Positions 36,803 through 47,942 of a DNA stretch of 64,000 nt are shown one piece after another. A model generated the notes under the pieces. It had not been told where the DNA came from, ran no database searches, and saw only the letters and a program-made list of their open reading frames with translations. The DNA is from Rhyzopertha dominica (lineage: Eukaryota > Arthropoda > Insecta > Coleoptera > Bostrichidae), in the NCBI GenBank assembly GCA_025024175.1, contig QCXZ01000137.1, forward strand, positions 70,122,680 to 70,186,679, written 5' to 3'. Both the position numbers and the translations under genes were made by a program. Position 1 is the first letter of the stretch. Every line of letters starts with the position of its first letter.

Positions 36803-36999
36803 GTTGTGCGAATGTTCATCCTCATAGTATTGATATTCGCACTGTGTTGGCTGCCGTATCACGGATATTTCATTTACACACATTACGACAGTGACATATT
36901 GTACAGCAAGTACGTGCAGCACCTATATCTGGGATTCTATTGGTTCGCCATGTCGAACGCTATGGTGAACCCTCTGATTTACTACTGGATGAATGCCAG
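36803..36999 (+). CDS. TkR86C: TkR86C exon: TM6, extracellular loop 3, TM7
   Basis: The acceptor TTGCGTTGCAG precedes 36803 and the donor GTGTGG follows 36999. The frame gives VVRMFILIVLIFALCWLPYH (TM6 with the CWLP motif) and SKYVQHLYLGFYWFAMSNAM. It then reads VNPLIYYWMNA, the NPxxY-type motif of TM7. It ends two bases into an Arg codon. The exon is full length with no defect visible. Confidence 0.92.
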
Positions 37000-37050
37000 G
37001 TGTGGAATACAAATGACCGGTTGAGTTTTGTACTATGCACTATGTTGTAG

Positions 37051-37169
37051 GTTTAGGAAGTACTTTAGAACAGCCCTGTGTGGCTGGACGCACTTGCTGA
37101 AGGCGAGGGCAGGAAATGAGGAGTCCAAGAAGATAGTGAGGGGAAACACTTTGTCGTTCTCCAAATGGG
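37051..37169 (+). CDS. TkR86C: TkR86C exon: helix 8 and proximal tail
   Basis: Separated from the previous exon by a 51-bp intron (acceptor TATGTTGTAG, donor GTAAGT). It reads RFRKYFRTALCGWTHLLKAR then GNEESKKIVRGNTLSFSKWG. FRKYFRTALCGW is the amphipathic helix 8 with a Cys suitable for palmitoylation. Ends in phase 1. Confidence 0.88.
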
Positions 37170-40100
37170 GTAAGTGAGGGTGCGTTGTTTTCGGTACGTG
37201 TACCGCAGTGTTTTACTATATCTAGTACTCTTTATCTGAATCAGTGATGGGCGTTTACCCGTAAATTATAATTTTCTACATTACCCGCGTAGAAAATGTA
37301 GATAAAGCATTTTGGCGTAGATTTTGAGTACAAAATATGAGACGAGCATATTATGGCTATTGTATATTAAGTGTATTGTGCAAATTATTTTGTTCCAATA
37401 TCCCTGTTTTATGGGTCAATTCTTAAAATTTTTTTAAAGCACTGCAGTTTTTTAATATTTATATTTATATTACAAATTTGCATAACTTATTTTAGTAAGT
37501 CATCAGAATACCCAAACGGTTTTCTTACTTATTTGGGACAAAACATGCGTTTCGAAGTCTTTTCTTGTACGAGTATATGAAATAGCCCGTCTTCTTCCGT
37601 TTATAGACAAGAAAGATAATAAAATCATAGTTTACAGTCATTTAAGAACCCATTGACCGATTGAGGGCTCCAAAGCCTTCTGGCCCTAACAACTGTATGC
37701 CGAAACAAGTTATTGTTGTTTAACGTGTGTCTATATAGTTACTTTAATTACAACGAAGTAGTATTTTGTTTAGTTAGGAAGCAACAAAAATAATAATATA
37801 AAAAATAATACTGCCATTTGAGGTATTTGAAGCTGTTAAGAGTACTAAATATTACTAGTTTGCTGTTTATCTACATAATCTTATACTGTAGGTACTTATC
37901 ACTTAATCTAGCAGGAAGCCCTGGTGGTACCCTTGTACGCGTCTTCTCTACGACTTGATTTCACATCAGCTAAGACCAGAGGCATACATCCAGCCACAAT
38001 TTCCTCCGGTAATGACGTATGAACCCCAACAGTCTCCTCCGGAAACAATGTATGACCACGGNAAAGAAATATCCAAAACAAACTGCTCAATTTGCTAAGG
38101 TGATGCAATCGCCTCATATCCGTATGCAAGTAAAATGGTGGTTGAAAGAAAAGGCCTATTGTATAAACAAAGAAGCAATAAATACCAGACCTTTACCGGG
38201 TGATCGAGGGTAGTTGGTGGAAAACTATGCACATGTAGTCGCGAGGTGATATAATCCCGCTAAGCGGTTAGATAAGCGCTCCAAAAGAATCCAAATGTAT
38301 ACACACTAATCAAAAATCGAGCGCTTACTTAAAATTCAGATCACCCGAATTACTCCGGCTAAGCCGATATGCCAAATTATACCAAAATTTCAAGTGACTG
38401 TTCACCTCTGCATGTGCGATCGAAGGTGAAGTATTTTCCGCCCGATAAATATGGAATTTAGAGAAAAACGCGCCGCGAGAAATGGTAAAAAGCTGCTGGG
38501 CAGAAAATACGCCTACAAGGTGGCAACCAACTATAATGTAGAACAAGGATGTTAATTGATGACGCATTGCACCCCTATCGTTAAATATCAGCGAAAATTT
38601 TAATTGTTATAGGGTTCAACTTCCATGGATGAGAAACCTCCTTGTCTTTTAAGGATCAGAATATCAGCAGAAGCATTCGCCAATAGTACTGCTTATGAAA
38701 ACAATATCGACATCCTTGACTTGCTGGGGCTTTCCACTAATATAAGTATTTTGGATAAAGCATTTATACCCACTGTATATTTCCCTGATTTATAATTCAA
38801 CAAAAATCTTTAATCGCCAAGAGTTCTAGGACTCAACGTTGCATATTTTCTATATATCGCTATACTATAAAAATTCAGAAATTTTTTTTAATACCAATTA
38901 TTTTAAGATTCCTCAACTCGACACACCTACAGGCGCCCATAACTCCCATCATAACAGCCATCTCCATTAGCAAGTAAATCTCGTCTGGAGCTTTATTTAG
39001 ACAGCTGTTTACTTCTTTCTGTTCAAATGTATTCGCTTATGAGGCTGATAGGCTTGCGAATTACTTTTTAAAATCGCCAACAAGGTCTTAAACCTACAAA
39101 ATTATATGTATGACTACAACCAGTAAATTAGTTATGAACAAAGAAACTTACTTGCTTATGTTTTTAACAAATAGGATAGATTTAAGCATGAAAAATGTAA
39201 TGTGAACAGCGACAACAACCTTTAATTTTTCACAAATAACTCAAACTGCAAATCTATAAGCAATTCATATTTTTACGTAATTTAAAAACAAAAGAGATCT
39301 GTATAAAAAAAAGTTACTCCTTTACCAGGTTCTTTCCAATGAATGCATTCCACTTTGAAATCTGTTTTGCTCTTGGTTATGTTTTATATTTAGAATCACA
39401 ACAAACACTGTTTCTTCCACTAGGTAAATGCAATTTTTTTTAAGAAAACTAAAACTTTGTAATTAACAGTTTGTCAGATAAAACAGCTAAGCGTAAAGTG
39501 TAAATTACTAGTGGTCAATGGATAAGTAACTGCTGAGAAAGGAAATTTTAGGGGGATGACTACATAAAGAACAATTAAGTAATCAAAAAGGTAACGCGGT
39601 CAACACTCTCATTTATAAATCCTCATGTGCAACTTTTTGTTCGCCAGTAAAACTATTACAGTCGGAATCTTTGACAGAAGCTTCAGTTTCATCAGCTCCT
39701 TTTTCATCTGTTCTTTTCCACAGATAGAAAATTTTCCACATCGTTATCTACATACTACTCCTCTTAAGTCATCAAGGTGATTCTCCGATTCTCCAAAGTC
39801 TTCACAAATTATACAGTTACCTGTCTGAAGTCTGAAGCATGCTGAAGTGGTATCACTGAACGCAGGCAAAAACAGCGAGAATTTTTGCAATGCAGGATAT
39901 TTGTAACAACTGATAATTGAGTCTCTCTCTCTCTCTCTCTTTGGTTTAAAGAAATAATGATTCGATATACGGAATACCAAATACATAGTCAGCGCTAAAA
40001 CATAAAAGTCTTTAGCATCCATTGATGCTCGTAAGAAATTTCTGTGGCTGTATTCAGAAACAGAGTATCGGCATATTCGTATGCCTGTTTGAAAAAATAC

Positions 40101-41540
40101 CCAACCTTTCACTTAGTAACCGAATTAATCGGGTCTGATTCTGATCATTTGTATGGATTTTTTTCTGCTAACACTAAAGGTTTGATTTCTTGGTCGAAAA
40201 CCACATCGGGACAACCAGTCTGCTCAGTCTTTCGGTATGCACCTTTTCTGTGAAGTATTTTCTGATTTTCTATCGAACGCGATAAAATGACATCATGTTG
40301 ATAAATCTGTACATTATTACCTTTCCGTTTAGCACTTGTTTCAATAAACAACTGAATACCCTTTTTTTTAAACAATGCCCCAAATATCCTAATAATCCTG
40401 AAAACTTGCGTCACGCTTACAACTATTTTGTTACTATATCTAAGATCAATTTATTTTATAGTAGCACCAACAAAGGGATCATGAATTTGGTTTATAACTC
40501 GGTAAATAAAGGTTGGGAGTAAAAACCATAGGGATCTTTTTTTGTTCAAAATTTAATCACTAAGAACTGCTCATAACACTATTTATTATTAATGTGTGGT
40601 TTTCGAGATATACGCGAAAAACAAATATTTGTCTAAACAAATTGTTTACACTATGTATTCCAGAAGAAGCAGGAGTTGCAACCTAAATAGTGAAAATAGA
40701 ACGTAATTAGCAATTATAAGTACTTAGTTATTCTAATGACTAAAGAATAAAGTTATTTAGACTTGGAATTAAATGTCACTCAAGTTAAGCTCTTCCTTTG
40801 GAAGCTCATTAAATTGCTGTTTCTGTGATTTGTTAGAAGGTGTCTTAACCTTGGGAAAAAGCTGTTTACTAGTATCATCGGGTTGCCAATATCGTTACAC
40901 GAGGGGTACATCAGGAATGAATGGAAAAACACCCCCGTTCGCACGCTATATTTCCTACCTCTCACGCTTGACTGCAAGCCGCTGTTGATCTAGCTAGCAA
41001 TAGAATTATATAGAGTGCTGTAAATTAAAGGAGCTTTCCTGTTGTAGGCGAATTATGTCAAATACTCTACAATAGTAAATTATTTATAATGTGAAATACA
41101 AAAGTGCTAGCTCAACTAATTGTACTTAGTTTATACACAACCTGTGTATAAATATTTTATATTCTATTAAATCTTGATAATACGGAGTGTTTACCAAATG
41201 TCGATAAATTAAAGAAAAAAAATAATTTTCCTGGATTATCACATTACATTTGCTACAATCATTTTATTTTAAGATAAGTAGGAAATACTTAGTACTACAG
41301 TTATCTGAAATGAAGAATTGCATAAAAATGTACTTCTTTTAAATACTAAAACCCTCCCCTACCTTCTTCAACTTTTCGATAAAGCTCGTTTTCAAATTTT
41401 TAATTGCTTCCCACTTTGTTATTTTACACCAGTTTTTAATAACATACAAAATAAGAAACCAATGTTAGAGTTGTAGTATTTTAGAACTTCGAAATTTAAT
41501 TTGTTAGAAATTAGAAGAAACTCAAAAGTAGTCGTAATTT
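37170..41540. other. Receptor intron, mostly featureless
   Basis: Part of the intron 37170-43000. Minus-strand open frames at 39744-40112 and 40145-40414 have no recognised domain. Loosely inverted blocks around 38235-38285 and 38325-38410 (CTAAGCGG/CCGGCTAAG, GCACATG/CATGTGC) suggest a small decayed MITE, not delimited. Confidence 0.35.
39919..39941 (+). repeat. (CT)n microsatellite
   Basis: Uninterrupted TC dinucleotide run of about 11 units. Confidence 0.9.
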
Positions 41541-41582
41541 TATATATTATATTATATTATTATAATATATAATATTATATTA
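41541..41582. repeat. TATTA-rich palindromic block, left of tRNA
   Basis: Self-complementary TATATTATATTATA-type sequence. A similar block at about 41868-41925 lies on the other side of the tRNA-like gene. Confidence 0.7.
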
Positions 41583-41652
41583 AGTTTTTTATTAACATGT
41601 ATGATATTTTAATGGGTTTACAGGCATATGAAGAAATGAAAAAGTATTGCCA

Positions 41653-41723
41653 GCCTTGACCGAGATTTGAACTCGGGCCTTTTGAACACTAGTCAAACGC
41701 TCTACCCACTGAGCTACCAAGGC
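41653..41723 (-). tRNA. tRNA-Thr(AGU)-like gene
   Basis: The minus strand folds as a complete cloverleaf. The acceptor is GCCTTGG/TCAAGGC with discriminator T; the D stem is GCTC/GAGC. The anticodon stem is TTTGA/TCAAA with loop CTAGTGT (anticodon AGT), and the T stem is CCGAG/CTCGG with loop TTCAAAT. The A box (TAGCTCAGTGGG) and B box (AGTTCAAATCT) are good, and a TTTTT terminator follows within about 15 nt. Odd point: position 37 is G, whereas tRNAs for ANN codons normally have A37. It could therefore be a pseudogene or a repeat-derived tRNA-like sequence. It lies antisense within the receptor intron. Confidence 0.65.
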
Positions 41724-41867
41724 CCTATTCAGAATCGAGGTCAAAGCCATCCAGCGCATTTACAGTTGAATCGCTCGTCGCTCGTTATTTGCGAGCTTCG
41801 GAGCGCACTTCACTGCGATGGCCAGATTGTGGCGACCAGCAGCTAATTACAACCCAATTATATATTA

Positions 41868-41925
41868 TTATATAGATATAATATTATATTATATTACATT
41901 ATATTATATTACAATATATTATCCC
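41868..41925. repeat. TATTA-rich palindromic block, right of tRNA
   Basis: ATATTATATTATATTACATT-type run, matching the block at 41541-41582 in composition and unit. Confidence 0.7.
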
Positions 41926-42152
41926 CTCTACTTTTTGTGTACGGAGCGCCAATTTTCAAAATTTTAAAATTGCCGAAGCTCTTTTTTTAATGGTACTTTT
42001 ATGTTGTTCGTCTGCTTTTAATTTAGTCTTTGATTCTCTGTCGACCTGTATTTGTAAACCTAGTAAGCTTTGCCCGTTGTGAACAAAAAAGCAAGACTCA
42101 TTTTTACAGATAAAGGTAATAATAAATATTTTAGTAGAAAATTAGATGGCCA

Positions 42153-42186
42153 TGTCATCTGTTAGCATTACACTGACATGATGACA
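42153..42186. repeat. Hairpin copy 2 of the 14-bp stem motif
   Basis: Reads TGTCATCTGTTAGCATTACA then CTGACATGATGACA. The right arm and loop are identical to 7910-7944, while the left arm has decayed. Similarity extends about 25 bp upstream. Confidence 0.6.
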
Positions 42187-43000
42187 CGAGCTAATTGCCT
42201 GAAATGTATTTCCAAATAGTAAAGTAGCAATAAGAAAAAAGTTACCCGTTAAAGAAATGCGCAAGGGATGTTCAGATTAATTTAACATACGAATGATTAA
42301 TTAACCTTAATCGTATTTTTCCACAGGGAATCTCAACCCAGCAAATCGGGTGATTACACTGATAAATTGGAACTGACATAAATATTTATTCAATTTACTA
42401 GAACCACCTCCCTCATACGCAATGCCTAGCCAAAAAAACAATAATTTGGGAGCTTTTTTATGTTGCAATGAACTTTTTAGATTTTAACAGCACACTACTT
42501 CATATACGTACAAAGTGTTACTGTCCTTAAAGTTTAACTTATAGGAGAAACTTTTCTATTTCTGACAAATAGTAAGACAAAGTAGTTTTTAACTAAATTT
42601 ATGATGCAACTTACTGATTTGTCGGACAAGCTTTTTGAGGATGTCAACAACAATCAATCACACTATAATATGAAATGTATTAGATATGCAGTTTGTGTTA
42701 CCAAAGTCAACCATCAATCTTGCTGTAATCTACTTGAGGCACACAAGCATTAACTACTTTACAGCGGTTACCAAACTAAGTTCCGATGGCGTATCTGCGA
42801 AAAGGACAATCGTGGGCCATGTGACAAAACAGAACCATAAATTGTCCGTATCTGATCCGTTAGGTCAGCAAAATGTAATTAATTTTAGGTATAATTTTAA
42901 AAATCATCCGGATTTAGATAATTTACGACAATAATGGTATATGTTTTACACCCGAACATTACAATAGTGAATCTTTCAATATAATTCCTTTGCATTTCAG

Positions 43001-43191
43001 GAGCTCATGAAAAAGACAAGGACCCCGAAACGGTATGCGAAATGAATTCAATACGGAGAAGAAGCCCAGATCCCCACTCTCCACCAACAAGAACTACGAG
43101 TTTGAATTATTCGAATAATGCCCACTTCTCAATAAGACGTTTAAGAACGTCACTTAGAAGACATCACTTTACGAATACGTCTCATCTGTGA
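43001..43191 (+). CDS. TkR86C: TkR86C last coding exon: C-terminal tail
   Basis: The acceptor TTTGCATTTCAG precedes 43001. Two bases complete the Gly codon, then AHEKDKDPETVCEMNSIRRR, SPDPHSPPTRTTSLNYSN and a basic run RRLRTSLRRHHFTNTSHL lead to TGA at 43189-43191. The Ser/Thr-rich tail fits arrestin/kinase regulation of a GPCR. Tails of this family diverge fast, so assignment rests on phase and position. Confidence 0.82.
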
Positions 43192-43309
43192 TTATTTATA
43201 CGCGTGATACTAAACGGATGTCTTAAGATGTGTATATTTATATTTAAAGAGGAATTTAAAATGATCAAGCTGATGTTTTAGTGAATTTTGTAACAGTTAC
43301 TGTTGTGCT

Positions 43310-43330
43310 AAGAATAAATTTTAATAAATG
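43310..43330 (+). promoter_or_regulatory. Candidate polyadenylation signals
   Basis: Two AATAAA hexamers (within GAATAAATT and TAATAAATG) about 120-135 bp after the receptor stop codon, suitably placed to end its transcript. Confidence 0.55.
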
Positions 43331-44999
43331 TTACTTGCTCTTTGCAAATACAGCTTTAGGTACTCAAGAACTTAAACCTTCTTGTTAGTAAATTAATAAA
43401 AGGCAACTTTATTATATTCTACATGCTTAGGTGTAGCCAATGTGCTTAAATGTCTACTTCATTACCTAGTCTTAATTTATAGCACCAGCTTTATAGGTTT
43501 CCAACGCTAAGTTTCAGGATAAAGTTCGGNAATATATCCCTAAATGCATTTAATAAAACTATCCTTAACGACCTCAACTCAAAGTGATGCGCTGAAAGTT
43601 TTCAGGAGTGTTTTTCCATTACTTGCATACTCGGTTCGCCGTTGCTCTGAAGGTAAGTTTATTGCTTTCGTAAATCTCTTTATATCGCATTGCAACCGGC
43701 ATTTTAGGGAAGAATATCTTTGTTTAAAATGTATTTGTTCAGTACAGCGTATTAGTAAATTGAAATACAAGTATTGTAAGGCACAGTTTTCCTGCTCCTT
43801 GACCAAGCAAGTGTTGCGTCTTATATTATTATTTTATTTTTTAACACACTTTTGTGGTTTTGGCAGCATCGTTATTGTTACGGTTGTTATGACCTTTCAA
43901 ACAAATAGAAATGAGGCAAACGTCAACAATTAAAAAACACTAAAAAAATTTGCTCATTTTACACCGACAATTATTATTACCTGTATCAATGTCAGAATAC
44001 AGTTTGCAGAATGGTTCTACCGATGATGATAGAGAGAATAATTTTCCTACCTACCCACCCGCCGAAGCGACGCGCAGTTTCACAAGGTGCTGACGAAAAA
44101 CTGCCTCAGAAGAAATCAAAAAAGGCTTACTTAAAGGAGCACAACATATTCACAGATTGATGCCACGAACATAAAGCAACGAATACAACAGAAAATGTGC
44201 TACTTACTTCAAACATTTGTCCAACGAGTTCTTTCTTGAAGGCTAAACCCAAAAAAGTATAAGATCTATTAATTTGAGGAAAACAATCGATATATCGATA
44301 CGTAACGATATATCGATATAATTCGATAAGTATCAATACAGTTAGATAGGTATCGATACATATAGGTAATAAGCAAATCATTTAATTTTAAAGACTAATA
44401 ACTAAATAACAAGAAAAATATGTTATCAAAATAAACTTAATACCTTTGTACGTAAAGGAAAACTATCTTTAACCGTGAAAAGAAACTAAGAACAAATCTT
44501 TTACAAACAAAACGATTTAATGCAAAGTATACAATACAAGTAAGAATGACATTTTATTGCAATATATATTCACTGTTTATTGATAGAAATATCAGTTGCT
44601 CTGCTTCATAATTGTGTTTGGAAGCTGTTTGGTCAGATACCACTAATTCTCGTCCGCTAGATATACGTTCTGAATTAATGAACCTTTTATTTTCACAATG
44701 TGCCGACGCATTTGTTAGCTGTGACCTTAGAGAACTGTTGCTTCACAGTTTGTCGTTCGCCAAACTCGTTATGAAATCTGCTGGCAGTCTAAATTTTTCC
44801 CCCTAGACCACTGCTATGTCTTTTTTCCATGCTGCCCTTATGCCTAATAATACCGTGGGTAGTGTTTCTATAGTATATCAATGTCTTATTTTATATATAA
44901 CAATTACAATAAAAATAATGAAATGAAATTTCAGGATTACACGTTATGGAATACTAGTTATAAGATGTTTACAAGTTTTCTTAAATGAATAGCTGCTGC
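43331..44999. other. Intergenic, no recognised gene
   Basis: Begins the 7.7-kb gap between the receptor stop and the NRF-6 start. The open frame 43544-43933 (plus) is Cys/Phe-rich with no domain and is probably chance. A TATCGATA-rich short repeat lies at 44288-44361. Confidence 0.4.
44288..44361. repeat. ATCGATA-rich short repeat
   Basis: Repeated and partly palindromic CGATATATCGATA, TATCGATATAATTCGATA and GGTATCGATACA units. Confidence 0.65.
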
Positions 45000-47359
45000 C
45001 ACAAAACAGGTCACAATTTTGGTTGTAAAGTTTGTCTATATTTGGAAGAATTTTACGATTTTGAGGTTTAAGGTATTTTACAAGGGTTGTAATTGGGAGG
45101 CGATAAAAATTTGCAAACCACACGACCGTCTGACCTGGCTCAGGTACAGGACCGGTTAATTCTGAGAAATGATAGGTACCTTATACATTATTGTATGTAC
45201 TAAGTTACGAGTGAAGCAAGTACTTGAAAATGTGGAGACTGTGGCCCTGTGAACAGAGTGAATAAGTGGAAAATGAAGAAAATGTGGAAGTGGGAGAACA
45301 CGAAAATATGGCAAGTTTGAACAAAAATAGTATATTATGTTAAGAGGAGATAAAGTGAACTTTTATATAGCAAGGCTGGAGTTTAACTGCCGAGCTTGCG
45401 AGGCAGATAGGTCCAGCCGCGCTACATAAAGTCACTTTAGCTCCAAATAACATAATCTATTTTTTTTAAACGTCGACAAAGAATCTAGCACTAATTAAAA
45501 ATTTGAGTAATTTTAAATTTGGTATCGTGCTTCAGTGATTATTTTAGTTTGCTCTGGGAAAGGTTTCTCTAGTGACGAAATGTAAACAACCAGAAAAATA
45601 ATTTGATGTGTCACAAAACCTGGCTGCATTTTGTAAGTTTTACCGAATATTCTAAAAATATTTCCCATTGGAACTAATCATTTTGCAGTTTTCGTCATGT
45701 CAGACATCGAATGCACGCCCCCTGAAGTGGCTGAGGCCGCTTCAGAAGTTGTAAATAATTTAATCAAGTTTCCTTAATATTTGCCGCCGTGGCTGCAAAT
45801 GATTTTTGCTGCGTATATGCAGCAAAAGTGAGTGTCATTGTTGCTAAGATATAATTTGACACTTTGGCTCCTATGCTAGCTGCAGAAAATTGCCACTTTA
45901 ATGACGTTTGAAAAAAAAACTATTTATCTTCCGGGGAAAACAAATTACTATCATTGTGTATAACACTCTTAAAGAAGATAAAATTATAGGACATGAAGAA
46001 TTGATGAAAGAGACAGCGAGGCTGACAAAGATATCATACGCATCAGTGTGGAGAATAATTAACTACAGAATATTGGAAAGAAAATCTCTGAGTGACAAAG
46101 AACTTTAAGAAAGCTGCATGAACGTAAATATGCTCATTTATTAAGGACCATTATTTATGATTTATTAAAGACAATTGTGTTCCGACACTAAGAGTGTTGC
46201 AAGAAAAAATTGCCGAAACAATTAAAATTTGTGTTTGCGTCGAAACCCTGCGAAAATGTTTAATATCCATTGGTTTCAATCACAAAACATTACATAAAAG
46301 ACACNTTATNATGGAATCGCNCACAGGATTAGCGAATGGAGAATGAATTATTTCAAAGAAATCAAGTGGTTAGAGACGAAGGTAGACCGATAATCTATCT
46401 AGACGAAACATAGTTTAATTCGTATGATACAGTAAAAAAGGTTGGGTAGATAATTCAGAAAAGTGTGTATTAGATGTGCCCGTGGGCAAAAACCGTATTG
46501 TTATATTGCAGGCAGGACCACATGAGGGATGGGTTAAGAATTGTTTACTGTTAAGCGCAAAAAATATAAAACATTCCTCAATTGACCATGACGATGACAT
46601 GACGGCCGATATGTTTATGGATTGGTTTTGGTATAAACTAATGGAGAATGTACCTGCAAACAGTGTAATAATAATGAANAACGCCGGCTGCCATTCGGTA
46701 CAAAAAAATAAAATTCCAAATAGAGGAAGGAAGGAACATGATCTGTATTTTGAAGATACGAAAGAAGAGTTGTTGGAAGTACTAAGAACTAAACATTAAA
46801 AAAACAATATGAAGCAAGTGGATCGGCTTCCACCCTATCATTATATTTTTAATCCCATTGAATTGATATGGGCAGAATTGAAGGGAAATTTAAGGAGAAA
46901 AAATACAAATCCCAAATTTATTGTAGGCACCGTAAACTTCATTGAAGCAGAGGTCAGTAAAATAAATGAAGTTAGTTGGGCAAATTGTGTCCATCATGTA
47001 ATTAAAATCGAAGATAATTATCGCGCCAAACATGTGCAAGAATTAATGATAAATCTAGAGAGCGACAGTAGTGATGAAGAACTTTGTGATATTTTTAATA
47101 TTTATTTAGTGTGAATTATCTACTTGTGTAGTTTTTGTCGTAAATGTAGATACAGTATATATTATTTAATTAAAGTGTGTGCAAACTGCTATTATCTACC
47201 CATAATTATTCTTTTAATACGGTCCTGGAAACTCTCACCGACGCGTAGCTGAAGGGCGAGCTGCAATTTATGGTTTGCAAAAAGTTAAATACTATATTGA
47301 GCCATATAATTCATCCAAATATAGACAAACTTTACTTCTTATAATTTTTTACAGGAGTG
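45000..47359 (+). mobile_element. IS630/Tc1-type DNA transposon with decayed ends
   Basis: GTAAAGTTTGTCTATATTTG (left, 45025 onward) is inverted exactly at 47316-47335. Outside it the right end finishes TTTTTTACAGGAGTG next to TA, and the left has a weaker ACAGGTCACAATTTT version. Second inner pairs (TTTGCAAACCA 45110 / TGGTTTGCAAA 47272) support the boundaries. The interior carries the broken transposase at 45908-47114. Confidence 0.75.
45908..47114 (+). pseudogene. DDE_3 (IS630/Tc1-mariner) transposase, broken
   Basis: A helix-turn-helix region (ELMKETARLTKISYASVWRI) at about 45990-46060 is followed by decayed sequence with n positions. PIIYLDET with a stop and FNSYDTVKK near 46387-46435 supplies the first catalytic Asp. 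MPVGKNRIVILQAGPHEGWV is followed by VIIM-NAGCHSVQKNKIPNRG; here the second catalytic Asp of the usual MDNA motif is replaced by an ambiguous AAN codon (Lys/Asn). LPPYHYIFNPIELIWAELKG at 46827-46886 supplies the final Glu. It ends with an acidic tail, SDSSDEELCDIF. Frameshifts at 46440 and 46800 and the lost Asp indicate it is inactive. Confidence 0.8.
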
Positions 47360-47454
47360 TATAGTGGAGAATTAAAGTGGTGCATGGTACTAATAACTTC
47401 ATTATTAAACAGATTAGTATATCTTCCAGCTAGTCTAGGTACCTGAAATTTTAG

Positions 47455-47890
47455 CAAATTGTAACAATGAATGAGATACAAAAAGACGCATTAATTAACT
47501 TATACGAAAACAATACAGAATAATTGCATCTTCTATCGGCTAACATAGAATGAGAAAAATTTGCCAGTAATATACAATGTGGGTAATTCTGTACAGGATA
47601 AGCATGATGTTTAACAAAATACAGGTACTTCAATTGTCAAAATAGGGTTGCAGACCAATCAACAATACTCAAAACAGCGGATCAATATTTACAAAATCTC
47701 TGGTATCTCTCTTTACAAAACCGAGCATTTTCCAACCATCTTTACAGGTTTTTTCAATGTGCGGAGAAAAGGACAGCTGATTATCAATGACAACACAAAG
47801 ATCTCGAACTCGAGAACATTTTTCCAAAGTAATGCCATTTATATTATAAACATAAGTAAAAACATGTTAGTATGCAGCATTTAGTGGAAT
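47455..47890 (-). pseudogene. LINE reverse-transcriptase C-terminal fragment
   Basis: The minus strand reads FTYVYNINGITLEKCSRVRD then LCVVIDNQLSFSPHIEKTCK and KMLGFVKRDTRDFVNIDPLF. This is the region after the YADD motif in jockey/CR1-type LINE reverse transcriptases (normally VkDLGVxLD...FxxHI...LGFIxR). Stops follow. It is related to, but not the same copy as, the LINE at 51590-53720. Confidence 0.7.
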
Positions 47891-47942
47891 GGCAACCTAT
47901 TCTAGATACACCCCAGAACAAAAGAATCAATAGACTTCTAAA

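Larger units (their letters stand above)
10358..43191 (+). other. TkR86C: Gene span: TkR86C-type tachykinin/natalisin receptor (3' part)
   Basis: This is a rhodopsin-family GPCR, expected in the neuronal plasma membrane and coupled to a tachykinin-related or natalisin peptide. Visible exons are 10358-10435, 31700-31850, 36803-36999, 37051-37169 and 43001-43191. All junctions have AG/GT sites and matching phases (2, 0, 2, 1). They encode extracellular loop 2 with VWPDG, TM5, an IGEMNQRQ...SKRK third loop, TM6 with CWLPYH, TM7 with NPLIYY, helix 8 and a basic Ser/Thr-rich tail. VWPDG, the SKRKVVRM junction and WFAMSNAMVNPLIYYWMN are characteristic of the TkR86C/neurokinin-receptor branch rather than TkR99D. 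Exons for the N-terminus to TM4 were not found in 1-10357. Polyadenylation signals follow the stop. The subfamily call is from remembered family features, not a search. Confidence 0.82.

Noticed and set aside
39744..40414. Two minus-strand open frames (122 and 89 codons) including CIICEDFGESE and CPDVVFDQEIKPLVL
   Set aside because: They look slightly protein-like but match no family I know and contain a (CT)n-encoded RERERE tract. Not enough to call a gene.
43544..43933. 129-codon open frame after the receptor
   Set aside because: No domain or homologue recognised; it lies beyond the receptor polyadenylation signals in AT-rich sequence. Kept as intergenic.
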